A DNA stretch of 64,000 nt, taken from assembly GCA_964454005.1 (NCBI GenBank), contig CAYVQE010000013.1, positions 1 to 64,000 of the forward strand, read 5' to 3'. The position numbers and the translations under genes were made by a program. Numbering within the stretch: the stretch's first letter is position 1; each line of letters begins with the position of its first letter. Under the pieces are notes generated by a model that was not told the DNA's origin, searched no databases, and worked only from the letters and a program-made list of their open reading frames with translations. Source of the DNA: CAYVQE01 sp964454005 (GTDB taxonomy: Bacteria; Myxococcota; B64-G9). Of the stretch, positions 55,488-63,739 are shown piece by piece.

Positions 55488-55516
55488 AGTCTGGCCGAAA
55501 ATGCGTGGCCGGTCAA
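55488..55516 (-). promoter_or_regulatory. Promoter of the nuclease/lamin-tail operon
   Basis: Minus strand: TTGACC (55516-55511), 17 bp spacer, CAGACT (55493-55488). Start near 55481, 28 nt before the TTG. Confidence 0.5.
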
Positions 55517-55529
55517 GCAATTGGACAAG

Positions 55530-55613
55530 CTACAGGGAGTCGAGCAGGCCGATGATCTCGTCCGGCGGCGGGATGTCGGTCATGGAGTGGCCGTAGTGGA
55601 CGACGAAGCGGAC
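55530..55613 (-). pseudogene. Possible C-terminal remnant of an unidentified gene
   Basis: A short frame ending in TAG (55532-55530) reads VRFVVHYGHSMTDIPPPDEI and then IGLLDSL. It looks like the tail of a real protein (amphipathic, Pro-turn, leucine-rich end) but has no start or upstream body; the frame soon runs antisense to the receiver gene. Family not recognised. Confidence 0.25.
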
Positions 55614-55656
55614 CGGTCTCGATGGAACAAACCGACCCGGATGGGCTGCCTTGGAT

Positions 55657-55685
55657 TTGCCAGCCCGCCCGGACGATGGTACACG
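55657..55685 (+). promoter_or_regulatory. Possible promoter of the receiver gene
   Basis: TTGCCA (55657-55662), 17 bp spacer, TACACG (55680-55685). Start near 55692, 26 nt before the GTG. Confidence 0.4.
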
Positions 55686-55717
55686 AGAAGATCGAGGCTC
55701 CGCGGGAGGGGACGATC

Positions 55718-56092
55718 GTGGCGCGCATCCTGGTCATGGACGATGATGAGCACATCCGCATGCTGCTGCAGCGCTCGCTGGAACGCCGCGGCCACCAGGT
55801 GGTCATCGCGGCCGACGGCCGGGCCGGGATCGAGGCCTTCGCCGAGCAGCCGGCCGAGCTGCTGGTGGTCGATCTGATCATGCCCGAAAAGGAAGGCCTG
55901 GAGACCATCATGGAGCTGCGCCGCGACCATCCCGAGCTGCCCATCATCGCCATCTCCGGCGGCGGCCGGGTGGCGCCCAAGGGCTACCTGGACGTGGCCA
56001 AACGGCTGGGCGCGGCCAAGGTCTTCGCCAAGCCCTTCGACATGGACGCCTTCCACGCCGCCGTGGCCGAGCTGCTGGCGACCACCGGCTGA
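55718..56092 (+). CDS. Stand-alone receiver-domain response regulator (CheY-like)
   Basis: 124 residues from GTG, with GGAGGGG six bases upstream. A complete receiver fold: acidic pocket MDDDEH, phospho-acceptor Asp in LLVVDLIMPEKEG, the Thr/Ser position in IIAISGGG and the conserved Lys in VFAKPFD. No output domain, so it signals by protein contact, for example to a histidine kinase relay or motility apparatus; no cognate kinase is in the window. It is divergent from the nuclease operon, which raises but does not prove a regulatory link. Confidence 0.9.
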   Translation: MARILVMDDDEHIRMLLQRSLERRGHQVVIAADGRAGIEAFAEQPAELLVVDLIMPEKEGLETIMELRRDHPELPIIAISGGGRVAPKGYLDVAKRLGAAKVFAKPFDMDAFHAAVAELLATTG

Positions 56093-56131
56093 GACCTGCC
56101 GTTCCGAAACTGCCGCCCGAGCGGCGGCCTG

Positions 56132-56140
56132 TGCTAGAAT
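56132..56140 (+). promoter_or_regulatory. Extended -10 promoter of the ASH-repeat lipoprotein
   Basis: TGC-TAGAAT (56132-56140) without a good -35. Start near 56147, 47 nt before the ATG. Confidence 0.5.
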
Positions 56141-56193
56141 AGGGACGATTGCGACGATCGGGTGGATCACCCGCCACGTTCGGGAGTGACGGC

Positions 56194-59100
56194 ATGCATG
56201 CGATTGAATTCCGGATTTCCTTCCTGTGTTTGGCTGCGGCCGCGCTGCTGGCCGGCTGCGACGGCTCGTCGACCCCTTCGGACACGCTGGACTTCTGCAG
56301 TCAGGACGCCGACTGCCCCTTCGGCCAGTTCTGCGACGACGGGGTGTGCTCGGCCGGGCTGGGACCCTGCGGCGAGTTCGATGAATGTCCCCCGGGTCAG
56401 ACCTGCCGCCACGGCGCCTGTGTGGCCGATAGCGGCGGCGACGGCGGGGTCGACGGCGGAGACGACGGCGGGGTCGACGGCGGCGACGATGCCACCGGTG
56501 AACCCGACATCCTGATCGTCAGCCCGCCGCCCAGCGGCGATCCGCCAAGCTACCAGCTCAACTTCGGCAACGTGGCCGTGGGAGTGGCTGCCGAGCAGCA
56601 GGTCGCGGTGGAGAACACCGGCGACGCCGAGCTACGCATCCTGCAGCTCAACCTGGGCCTGGGCGAAGGCAACGAGGACTTCTCGGTACCGGCCGAGGTG
56701 CTCGACGCTCTGCCGCTGGTGCTGGCCCCGGGCGAGCAGGCCGCGCTGGACGTGGTTTACCTGGCCTCCGACGGCACCACCGACCACGGCGTGCTGGACA
56801 TCATCTCCAACGATCCCGACGAGCCCTCGGTGCGCATCGAGCTGCTCAGCGAGTTCAAGGGCGAGGCCGCCGTCGAGTTCAGCCCGCGGATGCTCGACTT
56901 CGGCGATGTACCGGTCGGCCAGACCAGCGACCCGCTGCTGCTGACCATCGCCAACCAGGGCACCGGCAACGCGGTGCTGACGATCGAGGACGTGCGCTTC
57001 GCCATGGCCCAGAACCCGGATTTCTCGCTGGAGCTGACCGATGTCGACGGCCAGCCGGTGGCGCTGCCGGAGCTGCTCAACAACGGCGACGCGCTGGATG
57101 CCCGGGTCAGCTACCACCCGCAGGCGGCCGAGGAAGACGGCGACGAGCTGGTGGTGGCCTCCGACGACCCGCTGCAGCCCAGCGCCGCGGTGCCGCTGAG
57201 CGGCCAGGGGGTGATCGGCGCGGTCGAACTCGCGCCCAGCCCCATCGACCTGGGCCAGGTGCGCGTCGGCGCGAGCGCCGAGCAAGCGGTGACCATCACC
57301 AACGCCGGCGGCGCTCCGCTTTCGCTGACCGGGGTGGCCCTGGCCGAGGCCGGGCCCGACTGGACGCTGAACTCGGTCGACCTCGACCTGGCCGGGCTGG
57401 CCGACGCCCCGCACCCGCTGGAGCCGGGCGCTGCGGTCGAGGTGCTGCTGGCCTATGCCCCGGCCGCGGCCGGCGAAGCCTCGGCGCAGCTGGTGGTCGA
57501 GCACACGGGGCCATCCAGCCCCATCCAGGCGGCGGCCAGCGCCAGCGGCTACGTGCCGGCGGCCATCGAACTCGAGCCCGACCCGCCGCTGCTGGCCTTC
57601 GGCGACGTGCAGATCGACGTGGCCAGCGGCCAGAGTGACGAGCGCAGCCTGCCGTTGACCATCCACAACAGCGGCGGTGAGCCGCTGCGCATCGAGGCCA
57701 TCGCCCTGGCCGCCGGCACCTCGCCGGAGTTCAGCTGGACGCCGGCCAGCCTGGCGCCGATCGCGGTCGGCGAGCAGGCGGTGCTCGACGTCACCTTCGC
57801 CCCCACCGGCACCGGCACCAAGACCGGCCTGCTGCTGCTCGACAGCAACGACCCGGACGTCGAGTTCGACGGCCAGGTGGGCCGGGTGGGCGTGGAACTC
57901 GAAGCCCGCGGCACCGACCCGCTGCTGTTCGTCTCGCCGGCGGCCGGCCACGACTTCGGGGTGACCAGCATCGGCGAGCACAAGACGCTGGACGTCACCG
58001 TGCGCAACGCCTCGGGCTTTCCGCTGCTGCTCGAGGCCGTGCACCTGACCGCCGGCTCGGCGGCGGCCTACTCCTTGAGCGACCTGCCGGCGCTGCCGCT
58101 GACCATCCCCGACTCCAACACCGAGGTGCACTTCACCGTCGACTACCTGCCCACCAGCCAGGGCGATCACAGCGGCGCGGTCGAGATCGTCTCTTCGGAC
58201 CTGGGCAACTCGCTGGTCACCCTGTCGCTCGAAGGCCAGTGCCAGGGTTGCCCGGCCGGCACCGCCGACTGCGATCCGGGCGTGCCCGGCTGCGAGACCG
58301 ACATCCTCAACGACGACGGCAACTGCGGCGGCTGCGGCGTGGTCTGCGAAGCGCTGCACGGCAGCAACAGCTGCGTCGCCGGCGAATGCCAGCCGGACTG
58401 CGACCCGCTGTGGGGCGACTGCAGCGACCCCACCGACGGCTGCGAGACGCCGCTCGATACCCTGAGCGACTGCGGCGGCTGCGGCATTTCCTGCGCCCTG
58501 CCCCACGCCGACGCCACCTGTGAAGGCGGCAGCTGTGCGGTGGCCGCCTGCGACGACGGCTACGGCGACTGCACTGCAGAAGCCGGCTGCGAGACCCACA
58601 CCTACAGCGACCCGAACAACTGCGGCGCCTGCGGCAACACCTGCAGCAACGCCCACGGCAGCACCGACTGCATCGCCGGCGGCTGCGTCCCGGACTGCGA
58701 CCCGCTGTGGGGCGACTGCGACGGCGACCCCGACGACGGCTGCGAGACCCCGCTCGACACCCTGAGCGACTGCGGCGGCTGCGGCCAGGGCTGCGCGCTG
58801 GCCCACGCCAGCGAGACCTGCGACACCGGCTCCTGCGAGATCAGCGCCTGCGCCGACGGCTGGTGCGACATGAACGCCCTGCCCGGCGACGGTTGCGAGC
58901 ACGACCTGGATACCAACCCGGCCTGCGGCAACTACTTCGACATCGGCATCATCTCGGGCGACGACAGCAACGACGAGGTCAGCGAGACCGGCGTCGGCGA
59001 GCAGTGGCTGCGGCTGCGGGTCACCGAGAACAACAACAGCATCCTCTACCTGAGCGCCATCATCTGGCTCGATGTCCCTACCGGGACCGACTACGACCTG

Positions 59101-59316
59101 CACGTCTACTGCGACAACTGCTCCGACTCGGCCGGCTCCTCGTACGCCGGCGGCTCGACCAACGAGCGGGTGGACACCCGCTGGAGCGATTCCTGGGGCA
59201 GCGACGACTCGCGCTATCTCTACATCCACGTGATCTTCTACTCGGGCAACAACTGCAGCCCGTGGACGCTGACCGCCGGCGGCAACTACGAGGTCGCCGA
59301 CGAGACCTGCGATTGA
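56194..59316 (+). CDS. Large choice-of-anchor-D (ASH) repeat and Cys-rich lipoprotein
   Basis: 1040 residues. Signal to LLAGCDG (Cys22). A short Cys-rich segment (FCSQDADCPFGQFCDDGVC) and a DGGVDGG linker precede about five ASPM/SPD-2/Hydin Ig-like domains (135-700), each opening with LDFGDVPVGQTSDPLLLTI- or LAFGDVQIDVASGQS-like sequence and containing FAPT/YLPT strands. Residues 700-905 are Cys-rich repeats with CETDILNDDGNCGGCG and CETPLDTLSDCGGCG. The last 120 residues form a beta-sandwich (YDLHVYCDNCSD) like PPC domains. A surface adhesive or scaffold role is likely. The next gene shares the same Ig-like fold. Confidence 0.85.
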   Translation: MHAIEFRISFLCLAAAALLAGCDGSSTPSDTLDFCSQDADCPFGQFCDDGVCSAGLGPCGEFDECPPGQTCRHGACVADSGGDGGVDGGDDGGVDGGDDATGEPDILIVSPPPSGDPPSYQLNFGNVAVGVAAEQQVAVENTGDAELRILQLNLGLGEGNEDFSVPAEVLDALPLVLAPGEQAALDVVYLASDGTTDHGVLDIISNDPDEPSVRIELLSEFKGEAAVEFSPRMLDFGDVPVGQTSDPLLLTIANQGTGNAVLTIEDVRFAMAQNPDFSLELTDVDGQPVALPELLNNGDALDARVSYHPQAAEEDGDELVVASDDPLQPSAAVPLSGQGVIGAVELAPSPIDLGQVRVGASAEQAVTITNAGGAPLSLTGVALAEAGPDWTLNSVDLDLAGLADAPHPLEPGAAVEVLLAYAPAAAGEASAQLVVEHTGPSSPIQAAASASGYVPAAIELEPDPPLLAFGDVQIDVASGQSDERSLPLTIHNSGGEPLRIEAIALAAGTSPEFSWTPASLAPIAVGEQAVLDVTFAPTGTGTKTGLLLLDSNDPDVEFDGQVGRVGVELEARGTDPLLFVSPAAGHDFGVTSIGEHKTLDVTVRNASGFPLLLEAVHLTAGSAAAYSLSDLPALPLTIPDSNTEVHFTVDYLPTSQGDHSGAVEIVSSDLGNSLVTLSLEGQCQGCPAGTADCDPGVPGCETDILNDDGNCGGCGVVCEALHGSNSCVAGECQPDCDPLWGDCSDPTDGCETPLDTLSDCGGCGISCALPHADATCEGGSCAVAACDDGYGDCTAEAGCETHTYSDPNNCGACGNTCSNAHGSTDCIAGGCVPDCDPLWGDCDGDPDDGCETPLDTLSDCGGCGQGCALAHASETCDTGSCEISACADGWCDMNALPGDGCEHDLDTNPACGNYFDIGIISGDDSNDEVSETGVGEQWLRLRVTENNNSILYLSAIIWLDVPTGTDYDLHVYCDNCSDSAGSSYAGGSTNERVDTRWSDSWGSDDSRYLYIHVIFYSGNNCSPWTLTAGGNYEVADETCD

Positions 59317-59385
59317 CCCCCGAGTTCGACCCGGCTTGACAGCCACCGGGCCACTTGCGACCATCGGGGGCGAACGCGCGTCAAC

Positions 59386-59416
59386 TTGTCGCAGGCAGCC
59401 AGGTTTGCGATAGAAT
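59386..59416 (+). promoter_or_regulatory. Promoter of the second ASH-repeat lipoprotein
   Basis: TTGTCG (59386-59391) and TAGAAT (59411-59416) with a long 19 bp spacer. Start near 59423. Confidence 0.4.
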
Positions 59417-59486
59417 GGAGTTAATGCCACCCGCCGGCCGGCGCTCTGGCCGCGCAACGGGACGGGTCGGCACACTGGAGGCGCCC

Positions 59487-61814
59487 ATGCGGTCTTCGCG
59501 GATGTTGTTGCTGTCTCTCGCCGGCCTGCTGTGGCTGGCCACCACCGCCTGCGACTGCGGCGACACCGGCTTCGAGGAGACCAATCCGGTGCTCGAGTTC
59601 TACGCGGTGGCCGAGACACCGGGCGCCCCGGCGCTGGACGCCATGAACCCCATCCCGGACGACGACCGCATCGGGGTAGCCTTCGGCCTGGTGGACGTGG
59701 GCCTGGTGGCCCACCGCTACCTGTTTTTGCGCAATACCGGCAAGGGCGACCTGCTGCTGCTGGGCGCCGAGATCGATCCGGCCAGCAGCGGCGACTTCGT
59801 CATCGGCTGCCTGGACGGCGGGCAGTTCGTCACCGACTGCGCCACCAGCCCGCAGCAGCCGCTGCGCATCGTGCCCGGCCGCGACCTGGTGGTCGAGATC
59901 CGCTACGCCCCGGCCGCCGCCGGCGCCGACAACGGGTCGTTCGAGCTGCTGTTCAACGTGGCCGATCCGCAGCGGGTCATCGTGGAGCTGACCGCCGAGG
60001 CGGTGACACCCGAGGTCCAGGTCTGCTTCGCCGACTGCGTCGGCGACCGGGCCGATCCGGCCTGCGCCGGTGCCGCCTTGCTGTGCAACGACGCGGTCGA
60101 GCGCGATCAGTTCGTGCTGCGCTTCGGTGAGGTGGCGATGGAGGAGGCAGCCGAGCGCCGGGTGACCGTGCGCAACCTGGGCCAGCAGCCGCTGGACGTG
60201 ACCGCGGTGGATCTGGCCAGCGTCAGCCACCAGCAGTACACGCTGGACCTGACCGGCAGCGGCCTGCCGGGCGAGCTGGCCGCCGGCGCCGAGACCGAGC
60301 TGACCGTGCGCTTCGCCCCGCAGTGGGGCGGGCCGCACAGCGACAATCTGGTGGTCCAGTCCAGCGACGTCAACGAGCCCGAGGTGGTGGTGCAGCTCGC
60401 CGGCCAGGGGGTGGCGCCCCGGGTGTGCCCCGAGCCGCTGCTGCTCGACTTCGGCAACGTGCAGGTGGGCGAGCCGGTGGTGGAGCGCTTCCGCCTGGAG
60501 AGCTGCGGACTGGAGCAGCTGCACCTGATGGAGCTGGCGCTCAACGCCGGCACCAGCCCGGACTTCAGCCTGCCCGACCCGCCCAACCTGCCGCAGAACC
60601 TGGACCCGGGCGCAGCCATCGAGGTCGAGGTGCAGTACCTGCCGCAGTCGGCCGGCTCGGACTCGGGCGGGGTGGACATTTTCTCCAACGACCAGTCGGC
60701 CGATCCGGACAGCGGCCTGACCGGTACGGTGGTGCTGCAGGGCAACGCGGTGGATCGAGCCTGTGACATCCAGGCCACCCCCTTCGCCATCAACTTCGGG
60801 GTGGTGGTGGTGGACACGGCCACCCCCATGGACGTGGTCATCGCCAACGTGGGCACCGATCCCTGCACCATCTCGGACATCGCCATCACCACCAACTCGG
60901 CCGACGACGAGTTCAGCCTGACCCACAACCCCGGCGCCCAGACCCTGGCCGCCGGCGACATGATCACGGCCACCGTGGAGTACCACCCGCTGGGCCCCGA
61001 CCTGGGCCAGGACACCGGCATACTCAGCGTGTTCGCCAACGACAAGGACACCGACGAGGTGCGCATCGACCTCAACGGCTTCTCGGTGCCGCCGGAGGGC
61101 GACGGTCCGGTGGCGGTCTGCTCGGTCAACCCCACCCAGGCGGCGCCCTTCCAGACGGTGACCTGGGACGGCTCGCAGTCCTACGACAACAACAACCGGC
61201 CGCTGGTCGAGTACCGTTGGGAGATCTTCGCCTTCCCGCCGGGCTCCGGCTCCACCCTGCGCGGCAGCGGTGCCACCCGCACCACCGAGGTCGACTTCGC
61301 CGGCGACTACATCGCCTCGCTGGTGGTGGTCAACGATCTGGGCCAGACCTCATCGCGCTGCTACGCCACCACCACCGTCACCCCGACCCAGGATCTGTGG
61401 ATCGAGATGTTCTGGCAGCACAGCGGCGACGACATGGACCTGCACCTGCTGTCGCCGACGGGCACCCCGCGCACCGCCGGCGACTGTTACTACGCCAACT
61501 GCGTGCCGGTCATGGGCATGACCCTGGAGTGGGGCGTGGCCGGCTATGCCGGCGACAACCCGCGGCTGGATCGCGACGACATCTCGGGCGACGGGCCGGA
61601 GAACATCAACATCGCCAACCCCATCGACGGCAGCTACACCGTGTTCGTCCACGACTTCCCGGGTTCGGCCTACCAGTCGGGCAACGAGGTGACGGTCAAG
61701 GTCTACGTCGACGGGGTCTTCCAGCAGGAGTTCAACCACACCATGGTCGGCGAGGACGACGACTGGTACGTCTGCACCGTGGAGTGGCCCTCGGGCACGG
61801 TCACCCCCTACTGA
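59487..61814 (+). CDS. ASH-repeat lipoprotein with PKD-like and C-terminal beta-sandwich domains
   Basis: 775 residues. Signal ending WLATTACDCG (Cys22). Four or so ASPM/SPD-2/Hydin-like domains run from about 35 to 535 (FGEVAMEEAAERRVTVRNLG, LDFGNVQVGEPVVERFRLES, INFGVVVVDTATPMDVVIAN). A PKD-like domain follows (about 540-640: TVTWDGSQSYDNNNRPLVEY, GDYIASLVVVNDLGQTSSRC) and then a beta-sandwich with the DMDLHLLSPTG motif seen in myxobacterial surface proteins, ending VEWPSGTVTPY. GGAGG is seven bases before the ATG. Probably works with the preceding paralogue at the cell surface. Confidence 0.84.
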   Translation: MRSSRMLLLSLAGLLWLATTACDCGDTGFEETNPVLEFYAVAETPGAPALDAMNPIPDDDRIGVAFGLVDVGLVAHRYLFLRNTGKGDLLLLGAEIDPASSGDFVIGCLDGGQFVTDCATSPQQPLRIVPGRDLVVEIRYAPAAAGADNGSFELLFNVADPQRVIVELTAEAVTPEVQVCFADCVGDRADPACAGAALLCNDAVERDQFVLRFGEVAMEEAAERRVTVRNLGQQPLDVTAVDLASVSHQQYTLDLTGSGLPGELAAGAETELTVRFAPQWGGPHSDNLVVQSSDVNEPEVVVQLAGQGVAPRVCPEPLLLDFGNVQVGEPVVERFRLESCGLEQLHLMELALNAGTSPDFSLPDPPNLPQNLDPGAAIEVEVQYLPQSAGSDSGGVDIFSNDQSADPDSGLTGTVVLQGNAVDRACDIQATPFAINFGVVVVDTATPMDVVIANVGTDPCTISDIAITTNSADDEFSLTHNPGAQTLAAGDMITATVEYHPLGPDLGQDTGILSVFANDKDTDEVRIDLNGFSVPPEGDGPVAVCSVNPTQAAPFQTVTWDGSQSYDNNNRPLVEYRWEIFAFPPGSGSTLRGSGATRTTEVDFAGDYIASLVVVNDLGQTSSRCYATTTVTPTQDLWIEMFWQHSGDDMDLHLLSPTGTPRTAGDCYYANCVPVMGMTLEWGVAGYAGDNPRLDRDDISGDGPENINIANPIDGSYTVFVHDFPGSAYQSGNEVTVKVYVDGVFQQEFNHTMVGEDDDWYVCTVEWPSGTVTPY

Positions 61815-61851
61815 CCGCGCCGGCCGGGCAGCGCTCGCCACGCAAAATTCC

Positions 61852-61880
61852 TTGCCTCCAGCGGCCGGTCGGCCCAAAAT
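61852..61880 (+). promoter_or_regulatory. Promoter of the TerB-like gene
   Basis: TTGCCT (61852-61857), 17 bp spacer, CAAAAT (61875-61880). Start near 61887, 25 nt before the ATG. Confidence 0.5.
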
Positions 61881-61911
61881 CGGGCTGCAGCGAAACCGCG
61901 GGAGGGACGTC

Positions 61912-62265
61912 ATGGAGACCGACGACAAGCTGGCCATCTGCCGGGTGGTGGCGCAGGCCATCCTGGCCGACGGCGCCCTGACCGACGCCGAGCACAACAT
62001 GCTCGACCGCCTGATGGACGGCTACGGCCTGACCGAGGAGCAGCGCCGCGACGTCACCCGGCGCAACGTCGAAGACGATCCGGTCGAGCTGGTGGCCGGG
62101 GTGGCCGAGGAGGCCAAGCAGGAGCTGATCGCCGAGATGGCCCGGGCCATCACCGCCGACGGTCAGGTGGCCCCGGCCGAAAACCGCACCATCAAGGCGG
62201 TGGCCGCCGCCCTGGGCATCAGCAGCGAACAAGTCGACCAGGCCATCGCCGGGGCCGGTGACTGA
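61912..62265 (+). CDS. TerB-like (tellurite-resistance/co-chaperone DjlA N-terminal) domain protein
   Basis: 117 residues, all alpha-helical. VAQAILADGALTDAEHNMLD and MARAITADGQVAPAENRTIK are the paired acidic ADGxxxxxE loops of the TerB fold, which bind metal in characterised members. Cytoplasmic, no signal peptide. TerB domains occur in stress and membrane-associated contexts; no other ter gene is nearby, so tellurite resistance should not be assumed. GGAGGG precedes the ATG. Confidence 0.82.
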   Translation: METDDKLAICRVVAQAILADGALTDAEHNMLDRLMDGYGLTEEQRRDVTRRNVEDDPVELVAGVAEEAKQELIAEMARAITADGQVAPAENRTIKAVAAALGISSEQVDQAIAGAGD

Positions 62266-62341
62266 GCGGCCGCCCGCGCGAACCGGCCGCCATCCCCGGG
62301 CCGGCTGGTGTTTTTCCGCCGGGGCTGGCAAGATCAACCCG

Positions 62342-63739
62342 ATGAAGGCTCTTCGAGACACCATCGCCTCGCTACTGGCCACCGCGGTCTGTGCGGTCTG
62401 CGCGGTCTGCGCGGCCTGCAGCGGCGGCGGCGACGAATGCCGGGTCGACGGCGATTGCCCGGCGGGCAGTTTCTGTCAGGGCGGCGACTGCGCCTACGAC
62501 TGCGTGTTCGACCGCGACTGCCCGGAGGACTTCCGCTGCGATACGCGCGGCCGCTGCGAGCGCGGCTGCGCCGAGACCAACGGCGGCGTCGAGGCCTGCG
62601 ACGGGCTGGACAACGACTGCGACGGCGACACCGACGAGGAATGGCCCGATCTGGGCACAGCCTGCTCCAACGAGGGCTGCCCGGAAGGCCTGTGGGTGTG
62701 CACGAGCGACGGCGCCGGGCTGGAGTGCGACGGCCCGCGACCGGCCGCAGACGACGCCACCTGCGACGGCGTCGACGACGACTGCGACGGTTACACCGAC
62801 GACGACGTCGAATCGCCGCGGCCCTGCCCGCTGCAAGATGGCCTGTGCGCCGGCGCCCAGCAGCACTGCGAGGACGGTGCCTGGAGCCGCTGCGACTACG
62901 GGCCGGGCTATACCGCCGGGGTGGACGAGAACTGCGACGGGGTAGACGAGGACTGCGACGGCGCCACCGACGAGGACGCGGCCGCGCTCCCGGTGGCCGA
63001 ACTCGGTGCGCAGGCCGGCGACGGGCTGGACAACAACTGCAGCGGGGTGGCCGACGAACCCGGCGGGGTGATGGTGCCCATCGGCCAGGGCGTGGCCATC
63101 GACGCCTACGAGGTCGTTCTGACCCCGGCGGCCGACTGCGCCGATCCCGACGCCTACGGCCTGGGGTCCGACGACTATCCCGCGGGCTTTCCGGCCGCCG
63201 GTCAACGCACGACCGAGGTCTACGCCTGCTCGCTGCCCGGCCGGTTGCCCTCCGGCCACGTCAGCTGGTACCGGGCCCAATGGGCCTGCCAGGCCCAGGG
63301 CAAGCGGTTGTGCACCGGCGCCGAATGGTGGCGCGCCTGCGCCGGCAGCCAGTCGCTGGCCTTTCCCTACGGCCAGTATCTGGTGCCGGCCGTGTGCAAC
63401 ATCGGCTTTCCCGAACCCGGCAGCAAGGCCGCCACCGGCGACTTCGCCGACTGCACCAATGACTACGGCTGCTACGACATGAGCGGCAATGTGCTGGAGT
63501 GGGTGGCCGACGACAGCGACTTCGGCCCGGACAGCGCCCTGGTGGCCGGCGGCGCCTATTATTGCCAGCTCTGCGATGACGGCGCCCGGTGCCGCCCGTG
63601 CCGCACGGACGGCGCGGACGATTTCGAGGTCGACAAGATGGCCAACTGCTACCCCGACCCCAACCGCGACTACGAGAGCCACCCCCGCGCAACGGTCGAG
63701 CCTTTCATGGGCACCCGCTGCTGCTGGGACATCCCCTGA
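62342..63739 (+). CDS. MopE-like and FGE-sulfatase-like lipoprotein
   Basis: 465 residues. The signal peptide contains the odd repeat VCAVCAVCAAC. Residues 33-85 are EB-type Cys-rich (CRVDGDCPAGSFCQGGDC). Residues 95-265 contain MopE-like putative metal-binding motifs, CDGLDNDCDGDTDE, CDGVDDDCDGYTDD, CDGVDEDCDGATDE and a diverged GLDNNCSGVADE. The C-terminal 200 residues resemble the formylglycine-generating-enzyme (sulfatase-modifying) fold: GHVSWYRAQWACQAQGKRLC, EWWRACAG, CYDMSGNVLEWVADD and a final GTRCCWDIP. Many such domains are non-catalytic binding modules. No clear Shine-Dalgarno sequence precedes the ATG (29th codon of a longer frame); the signal peptide supports it. Confidence 0.85.
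   Translation: MKALRDTIASLLATAVCAVCAVCAACSGGGDECRVDGDCPAGSFCQGGDCAYDCVFDRDCPEDFRCDTRGRCERGCAETNGGVEACDGLDNDCDGDTDEEWPDLGTACSNEGCPEGLWVCTSDGAGLECDGPRPAADDATCDGVDDDCDGYTDDDVESPRPCPLQDGLCAGAQQHCEDGAWSRCDYGPGYTAGVDENCDGVDEDCDGATDEDAAALPVAELGAQAGDGLDNNCSGVADEPGGVMVPIGQGVAIDAYEVVLTPAADCADPDAYGLGSDDYPAGFPAAGQRTTEVYACSLPGRLPSGHVSWYRAQWACQAQGKRLCTGAEWWRACAGSQSLAFPYGQYLVPAVCNIGFPEPGSKAATGDFADCTNDYGCYDMSGNVLEWVADDSDFGPDSALVAGGAYYCQLCDDGARCRPCRTDGADDFEVDKMANCYPDPNRDYESHPRATVEPFMGTRCCWDIP

Noticed and set aside
56632..59619. 995-codon minus-strand frame opposite the ASH-repeat protein
   Set aside because: Antisense shadow; it runs across the boundary between two genes and has no ribosome-binding site or recognisable domain.
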